Origin: Cymbidium sinense
Lineage: Eukaryota; Streptophyta; Magnoliopsida; Asparagales; Orchidaceae
DNA: 64,000 bases
Assembly: GCA_021442155.1 (NCBI GenBank)
Contig: CM038214.1
Location: forward strand, 136,686,040-136,750,039
Reading direction: 5' to 3'
Under the pieces are notes generated by a model, which saw nothing but the letters and a program-made list of their open reading frames with translations, had not been told where the DNA came from and did not search any database. A program made the position numbers and the translations under genes. Position 1 is the first letter of the stretch. Each line of letters starts with the position of its first letter. Of this stretch, positions 11,191 to 22,756 are shown piece after piece.

Positions 11191-13452
11191 TAAGTCAAAT
11201 CTATAAAGAACTTGACTTTGATATGATTTGAACCATACTTTTAAACTTGACATGACATGAATGAGAAGCGAATCAAAATTCAAACTATTCATAAAAATAT
11301 TAATAAATTGATTCAATTCTAAAGGCTCAAGTTAAATGAAATCTAAATCATAAAATATATGATAATTTATTCACAAGAAGATATGACTTGATATCTTAAT
11401 AAAGAACATGATTGGACATTTTAATTATCAATTGAAATATAATATGTGCTTCATTGAATCAATTGAAAAGGGCTTAAGAGAAGTTTGAATCATAAGCTTG
11501 AATGAACTTAAGTTTGATGACAAATGCACTAGGCAATTTTACATTTTGTTTCTTTATGGTTTATATAAATGTCCAAAGGAGTTAAACTCACCTATCATAG
11601 TTTCATATGAATATATAGCTTTGGACTTCGTGCCAAGTGTTTAATGGAATGACTCATATTGTATACTCAAAATACTACTACATTCCATTCAAATTAAATA
11701 GACATATGAATACTCAAGTTAAATGAATCTCATACTTACTTCATAGAATGATATTCTACTTAATCATCTGATTCATGTAAATACTTGAAAGAGTCAAATT
11801 CATGCTCTATATAATGGATGCATACTTGATTTATGACAAAATAGATACATGCTTGAATCACTATAAATATTTGGAAAAATTAAATCCTTGTTTCATTGAG
11901 CAGATGCTTACATTTGATCTATAACAAACATTTGAAGAAGATCAAATATGCACTTTCTCTAGAACAGACTTATACTTGATTTATGATTTGAGGTATCAAA
12001 ATCTATGCTTGCTATCAAAACTTATGCTTGCAATTTGAAATATATATCATGTCAAACATAACTACTTCAACTTAGACATCTTAATGTCCATACATCATTT
12101 TAGAAGAATAGATACCTGTATGTATGTTAAAGTGTCCACTAGATCAAACATCTATGAAAATGTGCAAGCTATGTGCAAAATGAAAGAACATATATCTACA
12201 CCCTGGTTGGGTCTTAGGACCGGGTCTGGGATAACAAAACCTAAAAATCTAATTTCTAATATTATAAGAATTTCAATTTGATAAAATCTAAGAAGTTAAT
12301 TATGTCATATAATTGCAAGAGATAAATCTATTGACATAACTTCTCAAGTTTAAGCTCCCAGAGGAAAAGTCTCAAACTTGATCCTCTATGCTCAAGCTAG
12401 AGTTGATAAGATTTAGAGGACTATAAAAGTGGAAGCAATGAATTTAGACTTGATCATCTGCAAGGAAAGATGTAGAGGTGACACGTCTATTAATAGCTAT
12501 ATGATCAAAAGGGTGTCATTAAGTTTTAAATAATTAATTATTATATATTCAAATCTAAATTAATTATAAAATGATCAAATATTCAAATAAAAATATAAAT
12601 TAAATAAAATTAATTATTTAAATTTAAAGTTAAAATACATCCACTCATCCACAATTATTTATCGGTGACAAATTAAGAATACTTTTCTCAAAATGTCTAA
12701 TACATAGCCATTTTCAGGCTCAAATAATCTTAAGTCGGTAAGGACATGGCCAATGTCCTCTATGTGCATAGTTTTTCCTCAAATGATACCACATAATAGC
12801 AGTTACGACCAGAGCCCTCTAACCGGGTGATTTGCCCTAAAATGACACCACTAAATCACGGTCACGATCGCAGCCCATATGTTCCCTAATGACTTTACTC
12901 TTTGAGTTGTGAATTATAGAATATATTTGGTTGGGCTAAAAGTCATCTGTTAACTAAGGTTGACTTGTATTTATCTCCTTAGATAAACTTCACCTCAGGT
13001 CTACAAGGACACCTTGGACGACGTAACCCATGGTTGCTAACAAGGATCATTCGGTCATGTTGGGTCGACTACCTCCTCTGACTAAGTGAACCAGGCACCG
13101 CGACAGCCCAGGATGATGGAATAATGGGATCTTGTTCAGATGCATCATCATTCTCGCAAACAAAATCTTTAAATTAAAATAATAAATCTAATAATATTCA
13201 AGCTCCACTCACTGATAGTATATACTCGCTATTTAGCAATTCATCGACTAGCCTTAATCGAAAGTGCTCTCTCAATATTTGGAGGGGTAATTAACTTTGC
13301 TTTATAGAGAATCAGATCTAAAGTCCTCACAAAATGAGGGTGAAATCTCTATGTAGTTTTTTATCTACTATTCCATCTGCCTTCTAAAAATTTCACTGAC
13401 AATCAAACACACTCTTCATGCAAAGAGGTGAGTGGTGAATTTTTAGCCCACA

Positions 13453-13610
13453 CTTAATAGGGCACTAGCCATTAGTTAAATAAGTTTGACTTAAAATTAT
13501 CTTATTAGGTAAATATTTATCTACCCATGATCCTATTAAAGGACATAACTATGACTATTGAAAGGATCTTTTAGATAAATAAGATCTAACACTTTTTTTG
13601 ACTAAGTATA
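13453..13610 (+). mobile_element. Older giant-LTR tail, left piece
   Basis: Diverged but alignable with the conserved tail of the family: the words cctattaaaggacataactatgac, gaaaggatc and tttgactaagta correspond to acaaggacaccttggacgacgtaac, aaggatcct and tctgactaagta elsewhere. It continues at 21718 after the reverse solo LTR. Joined, the words are actaagta then ttagagaccctaacaacc, matching actaagtagactagggaccgcgatagcc of younger copies. Confidence 0.75.
13606..13610. repeat. Target-site duplication GTATA (left)
   Basis: GTATA immediately before the reverse solo LTR. Its perfect partner is at 21718-21722, directly after the other LTR end. Confidence 0.85.
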
Positions 13611-14759
13611 TGTGGGATCCAAAAATTTTCGACCTCTTTGGATGAAAAGAGTTGTTTTAAAAGTGAAAATTTAAAGGTGAATAGTGATAAGACACTAGAG
13701 ATTTCACCCTCATTTTGAACTTTAGATCGGTTCCAGTTTCCTATGGTGCCCATAGTTACCCTCTCAATAGAGCACTTTCAAATTAAAATAGTCGATGAAT
13801 CATTAAATAATGAGTATATAATAGCAGTGAGTGGAGTTCAAAATTTATAAAATTATTTTAATTTAAAACTTTGGTTGGGGAAAAGCGATGATGCCGATCT
13901 AGATCTCATGGTTTAAATCCATCGCGGTCTGGCTTAGTGATAGTCGACCCAACTTCAAGGATCCTATCGACACATGGGTTACGTCATCCAAGGTGTCCTT
14001 GTAGACCTGAGGTGGAGTTTATCTAAGGGGACAAATATAAGTCAGCCTTAGCTAACATAGGGCTTTTTTCCCAACTAAATATATTTTATATTTCATAGAT
14101 CAAAGAGCAAAGTCATTGGGGAACATATTGGGTATATAATTTGTGGTGTCATATCGTGAACCACTGAGGGCTCGTCATAACGCCATTTATGTTGTGCAAT
14201 TTTATGACAAAATCATGCGGATAGAGGACACGGGCAACATCCTCACAAGCTTAAAATTATTTGAATATGAAAATAGTTATGTATTTGATTTAACATTGGC
14301 TCTTTGTGACAAAGTTTTTTTAATTGTCACCCTGACAAATAGTTGAGGGTGGATTGATTTTAAGTTTTAATTTAAATAATTAATTTCATTTCATTTATAT
14401 TTTGTTATTTTATTTGAATTTTGATCATTTTATGATTTATTTAGATTTAATATATGATCATTAATTATTTGAATTTTAATAATAATCATCTTTCTCGATC
14501 ATAGGACTAATATCGATTACTAGACCTTATTTACTCTGCTTATTTTTCTATAGAGGATTGGGTCTAAATTCATTATCTCAAAAAGTATAATCCTTCAAAC
14601 CTTGTCAATTCTAGCTTGAGCATAATGGATCAGGTTTGAGACTTTTTCTTTTGAGAGCTTGAACTTCAGAATCTATGTCAGTAGATTCATATTTTATAAT
14701 TATACGACAAAATTAGCTTCTCAGATATTATTAGCATAAAATTTTTATAATATCAGATT

Positions 14760-15570
14760 TTTAGGTTTTGTTAACCCGGACCTGGTCCTAAGACCAAACT
14801 GGGGATTGTAGCATATATTCTTTCATTTTGTACATAACTTGCATATCTTTCTAGATATTTGATCTAATGAATACTTCAACATACATACAGGTATCTGTTC
14901 TTTTTTAAAAATATTGCATGGATATGTGAATGTCTAAGTTGAAGTAGTTGAGTTTGACATGATGTATGCATCAGAATGCAAGCATGAGTTTTGATATGGA
15001 TTTTTTGTTAGGTTTTGTTAACCCGGACCCAGTCCTAAGACCAAACTGGGAAGTGTAGCATCTGTTCATTTGCTTTATATCTAACTTGCATATGTTCCTA
15101 AATGTCTGAACATTTCAATGCACATACGAGTATCTGTTCTTTTAAAATATTGTATGGACATGTGAATATCTATGTTAAAATGTAGATATCAATTTGCAAG
15201 TTTGATTTTTGATATGACATTTTTGGGTTTTGTTAACCCGGACCCGGTCCTAAGACCAAACTGGAAAGTAGATCTTGACAACTCTGACTATCTTCTTGTA
15301 GAGGATCAAATTTAGATTAATTATTTCAAGATCTATCATTCTCCAAACCTTGTGAACTCTAGATTGAACATGGAGGATCGGGTTTGAGACTTTCTTCTTG
15401 AGATCTTGAACTTGAAAAGATACATTAACAATGATGTTGATAGATTTATCTTTTGTCATTCTATGACAGAATTAGCTTATAATATTTTATTAAGTTGAAA
15501 ATAGTATAATGGCATCATTAGATTTGTTTTGTTAACCTGGACTTGGTCCTAAGATCAAATTGGGAAACGT
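14760..15570 (-). repeat. Amplified tail motif, four copies
   Basis: The phrase gttaacccggacccggtcctaagacc (plus strand) starts near 14769, 15017, 15233 and 15530, with partly repeated surroundings such as tctgttctttnnaaatattg and gacatgtgaatgtctaagttgaa. Other LTR copies have this motif once, at the start of the conserved tail. It contains overlapping dyads (GGTC-TTAG-GACC and GGACC-G-GGTCC). Confidence 0.85.
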
Positions 15571-15974
15571 AGCATCTGTTCTTTCATTTTGCATTTGGGT
15601 TGTATATTTCTCCTAAATGTTTGATATAATAGACATTTCAACATACATATATGAATATCTATTCTTTTTTAAATATTGTATGGACATGAGAATGTCTAAG
15701 TTGAAATGACTATGTTTAATATGACATGTCATCTTTAATACATCTTATAAAACAAGTAATGATATTTTTTTTTATCGCAAGTATCCTTTTTTTTTGAAAT
15801 TCACATTCTCAAATGCAGACCAAAGCAGTATGTTCTAGATGATCAAGCTTACATCTATTCAAAGAGATAAAGTACTTTCACATCAAGTGAACATTTGTTC
15901 TTTAATGATATGAACTTAAACTCTTCCGATTCATCATAAAATGACAAAAAAAATTAAAGATCTCTTTACACGCA

Positions 15975-16530
15975 AGTTTATATCATATGATATTAAGAGG
16001 AGACAACAAAGGGTTAAAGGTTTCCCCTTTAAGTTTATATGTATGTTACATGTCATTAAGAGGAAATGACAAAGGATTAAACATTTTCCCTTTAGGTTTA
16101 CATGTATGTTACATGTCATTAAAAGGGTATGACAAAGGGTTAAAGATTTCCCTTTTAGGTTTACATGTATGTCACATGTCATTAAAGGGTAAATGGCAAG
16201 AGAAATTAGATTTTCCCTTTAGGTTTATATGTATGTTACATGTCATTAAAAGGGTATGACAAGAGAAATTAGATTTCCCCTTAGATTTATATGTATGTCA
16301 CATGTCATTAAGAAAAAATGACAAAGGGTTAAAGATTTTTCTTTTAGGTTTACATGTATATCACATGTCATTAAAAGGGTATGGCAAGAGAAATTAGATC
16401 TCCCCTTAGATTCATATGTATGTCACATGTCATTAAGAAAAAATGACAAAGGGTTAAAGATTTCTCCTTTTAGGTTTACATGTATATCACATGTCATTAA
16501 AGGGGAATGACAAAAATAGAAGTATATGCC
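15975..16530 (-). repeat. Hairpin array, 63-bp units, GTCATT type
   Basis: Acatgtcatt recurs at 16048, 16111, 16174, 16238 and 16300, giving a 62-64 bp period and roughly eight units. Each unit has an inverted repeat such as GTCATT-AAGAGGA-AATGAC at 16052-16070. The open frames on both strands here (for example 15987-16259) are simply the repeat read in frame because the unit is a multiple of three. Confidence 0.9.
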
Positions 16531-17540
16531 ATATGATATTAGGGGACAAATGACAAAACAAAGTTAATCTCCTTACATGCAAGTTCAAGACAAAGACACA
16601 AGTACATGTCAAATGTCATTAGGGAAAAATGACAAAAAGAAAGTTAATCTCCCCTTAAATCCACATTTTTGTCATGTAACATTAAAGGAAAATGACAAAG
16701 ATATAAGTGCATGTCATATATCATTAGGAGACAAATGACAAAACAAAGTTAATCTCCTTACATGCAAGTTCATGACAAAGACACAAGTACATGTCAAATG
16801 TTATTAGGAAAAATGACAAAAAGAAAGTTAATCTCCCCTTAGATTCACATTTTTGTCATGTAACATTAAAGGAAAATGAGAAAGATATAAGTGCATGTCA
16901 TATATCATTAGGAGACAAATGGTAAAACAAAGTTAATCTTCTTACATGCAAGTTCATGATAAAGACACAAGTACACGTCAAATGTCATTAGGGAAAAATG
17001 ACAAAAAGAAAGTTATTCTCCCCTTAGATCCACATTTTTGTCATGTAACATTAAAGGAAAATGACAAAGATATAAGTGCATGTCATATATCATTAGGAGA
17101 CAAATGGCAAAACAAAGTTAATCTCCTTACATTCAAGTTCATGACAAATACACAAGTACATGTCAAATGTCATTAGGAAAAAATGACAAAAAGAAAGTTA
17201 ATCTCCCCTTAGATCCACATTTTTGTCATGTAACATTAAAGAAAAATGACAAAGATATAAGTGCATGTCATATATCATTAAGAGACAAATGAAAAAACAA
17301 AATTAATCTCCTTACATGCAAGTTCATGACAAAGACATAAGTACATGTCAAATGTCATTAGAAAAAATGACAAAAAGAAAGTTAATCTCCCCTTAGATCC
17401 ACATTTTTGTCATGTAACATTAAAGGAAAATGACAAAGATATAAGTGCATGTCATATGTCATTAGGAGAAAAATGGCAAAACAAAGTTAATATCCTTACA
17501 TGCAAGTTCATGACAAATACACAAAGAAAAAGAAATTAAT
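16530..17540 (-). repeat. Higher-order array, 185-bp unit of three about 62-bp monomers
   Basis: The start of gtcatgtaacatta recurs at 16671, 16855, 17040, 17225 and 17409, a steady 184-185 bp. Within each 185-bp block three related segments each contain a catgtcat-like start and an attaggraaaaatgacaaa-like core, so the block is a trimer of the 63-bp monomer next door. A perfect hairpin TGTCATT-AGGAAAA-AATGACA lies at 17168-17188. Copies are very similar, implying recent amplification. Confidence 0.9.
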
Positions 17541-18069
17541 GGGATGACACAAGTCCCACTTTCATTTTTTCTCTTTTTCTCATGCTAAGGGGCTTATAAA
17601 TAAGAGAGAATCCTTCTCTCATGAGACTTTACTCTCCCACTTCTCTCCTTTTCCTTACAAAGTCCATTGCAAATCTACATTTCATAAGAGAGTGTTCATT
17701 CATCTTTCAAAAGGAGAGCCCCCCAATATTCAAATTTGGTCTTGCCACAACACATCAACTTGTAAGTTATAACTAACTTAATGCCTTTTAAATTTATCCT
17801 TTCTCATTTCATATGAATAGATATATATCTCATTCTTATTTCAAGATTTAGGCAAAGAGGAAGCAATCATACCATAATCATATACTTAGTAATGAAACAA
17901 AATTTAAACCGTATGGTGCATAAGATAGATCTTTTCTTTAAATAAATCACCTAAGTAGTGTAAGCATCATTTAGGCAAGAGCGATGACTTAAGCATGAAT
18001 AAGCATATTGTACTCATCTTTTTCTACTTAAGAACTTAAGCATTTATGCAAACTCTTTTTTTTATCAAA
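17541..18069 (-). other. LTR spacer, no gene seen
   Basis: AT-rich DNA between two hairpin arrays of the reverse solo LTR, beginning with a C/T-rich stretch (tcctttctctt, ctctcccacttctctcc). No open frame of note and no repeat unit. Confidence 0.6.
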
Positions 18070-18165
18070 ATTTTCAGCAACCTCCCGGCATCATCCCCGC
18101 ATATGGGGGATGCTTCGGGAGACTAGACCTTCCCACCATGCCAAGAAAGGCATGCATGGTAGGTG
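18070..18165 (-). repeat. TTTCTT-type hairpin unit (reverse)
   Basis: Plus strand ccttcccaccatgccaagaaaggcatgcatgg is the reverse complement of the CATGCC-TTTCTT-GGCATG unit of other copies, preceded by the cctcccggcatcatcccc boundary sequence. Confidence 0.8.
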
Positions 18166-18219
18166 TTGTGAGACACCCAAAAGTTTATTTGCCCACCACT
18201 GCATGGGTTAACACAGCGT

Positions 18220-18655
18220 AACATTTTTTTGCCACGTTAGAATAACGTGAGCAAGTACTTATATCATAACAGGTTTCAATTTCCCTACCACGTTGGAACA
18301 ACGTGAGTAGGTACTTATCATAACAAATTTTCTCGCGTTGAAACAACGTGAACATGTACTTTCCCTACCACGTTGGAACAAAGTGAATGGATACTTATAG
18401 TAACAGATTTCTCTGTCACGATGGAACAACGTGAATAGGTACTTATCACAAGTTTTCTCGCCGCATTGGAACAATGAATGGGTAGCAGATTTTCCCCATG
18501 TTGGAACAATGTGAGCGTATTTATCACAAGTTCTCTCACATTGAATAATGTGAGCGGGTACTTATAACATAGATTTTCCACACGCGTTGGAACAACGTGA
18601 ATAGGTACTTATCACAAGTTTCCCCACCGCATTGAAACAATGTGAACGGGTAGTT
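18220..18655 (-). repeat. Hairpin array, CACGTTG type (reverse)
   Basis: About nine units of near 45-48 bp with ggtacttat spacers. Perfect dyads include CACGTTG-GAA-CAACGTG at 18289-18305 and CACATT-GAAT-AATGTG near 18537; others keep pairing through A-T for G-C replacement or G-T wobble. Same family as 10440-11050 in the opposite orientation. Confidence 0.87.
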
Positions 18656-19930
18656 ATCACAAATAATTTCAAGCTTGCATTTACACATAAACATGCATGA
18701 TATATATTTAAACAAGACATGACATTTGTAAGTTTAGCTAAGCATTGCATTGAGACATCATTAATAAGAAATCATCACATGACTTTTTATTACATATGTC
18801 ATTTCTCCTTTCTCTTTTTTTTGTTTCCATATGGGGGATGAAATAACTTTTTCAATTTTAGTGAACAAGATAACATTCATGTGTTAAACCATAAACATAT
18901 GCTTTATTTCTTACTGCGCATAGTTAATGTTCAACCTTTCACATTAAGACCATATACTTCATTCATTTCTTTTGTGCAAGAGAAAAATCAGCAAGTAGAA
19001 TAATTGTTTACACCAAGTATAGCTAGCATTCAACCTTCCATAATGTGTCATGAAATCTAAGGAAGAAATTTCTAATCTCACAAAAGAAACTTGTAAATCT
19101 GAAGTTCTACCAAAATCAAGCTCATATGAAAGGAATATAGAAATTTCATTCATTTTGGTTTATCTCTAGCCTCCCTTTCATCTCTTATTATGATAGCCAC
19201 AAGAGTAAGCATAACATTACATAAACCCAAAAGAAAAGAGAGGATTCATTTAGTAAACCATTGGTAAAACTCATAAAATTCAAATATGAAATAATACTTG
19301 CATTTGGGTTTGTCAAATCAAGAGAAAACAAATCTGAAAATAAACTTTGTTCAAATCTTCATCTCCATATTAGCAAACAACTAAGTAATGGAAGCAAGGT
19401 AGGATAGACTTCATAAGGTAAATCCAGAAAATCAATGTATGTAGTAAACACTTGCATTAGAACTTAGCAAACCCAGAAAATCTGAAAAATAATCTTCACC
19501 CAAGTCATTATTCTCATAATAACAACTAACCATGCAATAGAATAAAGAGCTCCCCAACAAATAATTTCCCTTCCTCTCCCTTCTTCTTTCTCTCTTTTTT
19601 TAGGGAAATAACACATACATAAATCTGAATTTTCAAATTCAATTAAAAGAACACTTTTCTTTTGATGGAGAAAGATGAGAATAGAGCCTATTATTGATCA
19701 ACGATTGCAAAAAAGTCAAGGTACTTAGCTCATTCATAAGCTTTAAACTTTCATATTTTAGCTAAAGATATGCTTGCATATTAAAGGAACTTGCTAAGAA
19801 TAAAGCTCATCACTAATAACTAGTGGTAAATAAATAATGAACAAGCAATTATATTAGAACAATATGCATAAGCCACTTCCCTTCATTTCTAACCATTTCG
19901 AATCATATGATAATCATTCACACTTGCTGT
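18656..19930 (-). other. AT-rich LTR interior, no gene seen
   Basis: Diverged AT-rich sequence inside the solo LTR with loosely repeated words such as aaatctgaaaataa, aagtaatggaagcaag and cataatgaaacaa. No domain, RNA gene or clear array is visible. Confidence 0.6.
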
Positions 19931-19939
19931 TTATCATTT

Positions 19940-20600
19940 CTAACCTCATTTTCACATTTCCAATTTTATTTTAAACATATAAGGGAAGCTTAAAGAATAT
20001 TATTCCATCCAAATAAAAATTTGAAGCATGAGAGTGGAGGAAACTTGTATATAACCTAGGATTTGGGCCATATATATTCTCAATTTCCATTTCCACACTT
20101 CTAATTTCATTTTGAATATGTAAAAGAGACTTGGCAAGTGTTATTTCATCCAAACAGCAAATTGAATATGATAAGGAAACAAAATTTGCAAATAGGTTAG
20201 GGTTTGAGTCACTCAACATTTCTAAACCCATTTCTATGTTTCCAATTTCATTTTAGGCATATAAGAAAGACTTAGCAAGTATTCCTCCAAATAGTAAGAA
20301 TTGAAGCATAAAAGAGAAGGGAACTTTCACATAATTTAGGATTTGAACCATATGCCATTTCAAAAACCTTCTTTCATACTTCTAGTTTCATTTTAAACAT
20401 ATAAGAAAGATTTAGCAAGTATAAACTCCTCAAATAGCAAAATTGAAGCATAAAGAGAGGGGACTTGCACATAATTTAGGATTTGAACCATATACCAATT
20501 CAAAACCTTCTTTCATATGACTTTTCTTTCAACACATAAAAGAGCTTTAGCAAATACTATTTCACCAACAAGAAGCCATTTCAAAAGCCAAAGTTATAAA
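19940..20600 (-). repeat. Diverged tandem repeat, about 130-150 bp, four to five units
   Basis: Units contain ttccaatttcattttaaacatataagaaagacttagcaagta, a gcaaaattgaagcataaagagagg segment and tttaggatttgaaccata. The aggatttg word recurs near 20058, 20207, 20339 and 20478. Diverged, so older than the hairpin arrays. Confidence 0.75.
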
Positions 20601-20759
20601 ACCCATGAATAATAGCAATATACAAGCTAGGGGCCATACATTATCCCAAACTTTAGGATCAAATCTTATACTCATTTCAAGCATTTAGGAAGAGATTCAT
20701 CAAACCCTAATTCCCAAAGGAAAGCATAGAAAATGCATTTAGATTTAGATAGAAATGAC

Positions 20760-21030
20760 ACGGAGAGTTTGATTGCTAAAGGGGAGGAAGAGATAAGCTT
20801 TGGTTGAGATTGCTAGGTTTCTTGCTCACAGACGGAACCAAGGCAAAAGAGATCGAGCTCGGTTGCCAGTGAAGGGAGGAACCGATCGGGTCTCAAAGGA
20901 GAGAGAGGAGGATCACGAGAAAGGGAAAATCAAAATAGGAAGATCGCACGAGAGGGAGAGGTGCTCGGCCGTAGGTTGCGTGAAGAATGAGGGATCGAGC
21001 TCCTCATGGGATTTAGGCTAAGCTCATTTG
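20760..21030 (-). other. Purine-rich block of the reverse LTR
   Basis: GA-rich on the plus strand, so pyrimidine-rich in element orientation, corresponding to the blocks at 5190-5400 and 25500-25650. The 73-codon frame at 20800-21021 on the plus strand is antisense to the element and reflects composition only. Confidence 0.65.
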
Positions 21031-21717
21031 GATGGTAGCCATAAGGTTAAGTGGGCAGTTGACCTAATTAGTGGGCTTGGGCGGTGTGCACAGGGTAAGG
21101 ATTAGAAGGTTTAAGTGATTAAGCAAATGTTAATTATCTTAATTGTAAATTAACATAATTTGCATCAAATTTTATGAATTTATTTTGTGTGATAAACCCT
21201 TGCAATATAGGTATTGATTTTAGGTATTTTCGTTATGCTTAGCGGCTCGATTTTTGTCGAAATCGTTTGGACAACGCCGGTGATGAGTGAAATTAGGCTT
21301 AAATTGTGCGACGTCATATTTGAATAGCTCGACGTTCACGTTGACTTTGTTGAATTGACCACGAAAGGCATCGTTTGATAGATTTCGATGTTTTGGTGAC
21401 AATGACGTGATCAATTTTGTGAACGGAGGTCATTCGGATATCATCGGGGCTTCCTGATCTCGATATGCATGTAATTTCATTAAAAATTGATTTTAATTAA
21501 TTGATCAGTTATTAATTGATTTGATATTTTTTATTTAATTAATTTTAATATTTTAGACGCATTTATGAATCCAAAATTTTAAATCGAAGTGATTTTTATC
21601 GAATACGATTGCGATTATAGCATTTTAAACCTGATTCATATGATGGTTCCTCTCGTTAATTATTTATTTTAGCTTCCATGGTTCATTTGACTTGTGAACC
21701 ATATGTGGAGGTCAACA

Positions 21718-21722
21718 GTATA
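21718..21722. repeat. Target-site duplication GTATA (right)
   Basis: Perfect partner of 13606-13610, immediately after the outer end of the reverse solo LTR. Confidence 0.85.
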
Positions 21723-22088
21723 TTAGAGACCCTAACAACCAAGGGTGATAAAACTTTAAAACCTTGATTGAATTTGTCATCAATTCTCTCTCCATCTACC
21801 TTAAGTTATGGTAGTAAATTTTCTTAATTTGAAACTAAAGTTACTACAACTTTGCTAAGATCTTAGCGACTAGAGCTTTTATCAAAAGTTCTCTCTTAAT
21901 GTGGGTAGAGGGGTAATTAACAATATAGGCTTGTGCTTATGAGAAATTTAAAATTAGAACTAAATTGTTTATAAAATGAGGGCAAAAGTTTGAATATGTC
22001 TTATTTATATAACATGTTTTCTAAAAGTTTAACTCATAATAAATAAAACTCTCTTAGAAGAGCTAAGCATAAATTTTTGGAACACATA
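21718..22088 (+). mobile_element. Older giant-LTR tail, right piece
   Basis: Follows the family tail in order: ccctaacaaccaagggtgat, gatcttagcgactagagcttttatcaaaagttctctct, ggggtaattaac, cttgtgcttatgagaaattt, ataaaatgagggcaaaa, and the end aaatttttggaacaca at about 22088. It is more diverged than the other copies, so it is the older host LTR into which the 8.1 kb reverse LTR inserted. Confidence 0.8.
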
Positions 22089-22719
22089 GCTAGTGATAGA
22101 AGATGGGTTGATAGGGCCATTAGGGATTGCAATTATGAGATAGAGTCGATGGGTTGATAATGTTAATATTGACATAAGGACATTAAGTATTATAAATATG
22201 AGTAGAGCTATAGGGGAGGCAATAAGAGTTGTTCCCCAAAGGTATTACTATTAATTTAAAAAAAAAACTCTAAATAAAATTGGTAGAGTTCATATTCACA
22301 ATTGATTCAATAAGTAAAAAAAATATGTTAAAACTTAATTTAATCCATGAATTATAATAATGTTTTTCTTATTGATAAATGATTCTTAATTATTCTTAAT
22401 ATATTATATCTAATAGCTAAAAATGCACAACTTATAAGTTACTGGTTGTTAAATAAAAAAACTTAAAATGAGATAATTAAGTTGCTAAAAATCATTAATT
22501 TGCACCCTTATTTGGAGAATTTTTTGGCTTCACTCTTGAGCATGAGACTGCATAATGTGGCAACCCCACATTAACTCCATGATATGGCTAAAAATAAAAC
22601 AAAGAAGCTATTATTTTCTTGTTACTCTTCATTATTATTTGTTTATTATGTACAAATTTTCCTTTTAGAAATTTAGTTTTTTTAAAAAATATATGAGGTG
22701 GAATTTTAAAATGGAGTCT

Positions 22720-22756
<37 letters not shown>

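Larger units (their letters stand above)
10381..13452 (+). mobile_element. Giant-LTR family: 5'-truncated 3' LTR
   Basis: Ends tttttagcccaca at 13452, like the other LTR copies, and contains the conserved tail from about 12205 (ggttgggtcttaggaccgggtc). It lacks the TGTTGACC head and the U3 part; homology starts with the CACGTTG hairpin array near 10440, then two TTTCTT-type units at 11058-11140. The following five bases are CTTAA, not matching the 5' flank GCCTA. This LTR may have been joined to the upstream element by deletion or recombination between family members. Sequence beyond 13452 continues inside an older LTR of the same family. Confidence 0.8.
13611..21717 (-). mobile_element. Giant solo LTR, 8.1 kb, reverse orientation
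   Basis: On the minus strand it begins TGTTGACCTCC at 21717 and ends with GGATCCCACA at 13611, with GTATA on both sides. Only one LTR head and one tail occur in the 8107 bp and there is no internal primer-binding site, so it is a single LTR left by LTR-LTR recombination. In element order it holds U3, the pyrimidine-rich block (20780-21020), AT-rich sequence with a 130-bp repeat, TTTCTT and CACGTTG hairpin repeats (18070-18655), the GTCATT hairpin arrays (15975-17540), four repeats of a tail motif, and the conserved tail (13611-14820). Most of the extra length over the 3.55 kb copy is tandem amplification. Confidence 0.88.

Noticed and set aside
4262..13452. A single intact LTR retrotransposon spanning this interval
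   Set aside because: The 3' LTR lacks its head and U3, flanking five-mers differ (GCCTA, CTTAA), and the interior lacks pol.
15934..16259. Open frames with repeated CYMSLRG / CDIHVNLKGKSLTL motifs on both strands
   Set aside because: The 63-bp unit is a multiple of three, so any frame without a stop in one unit stays open.
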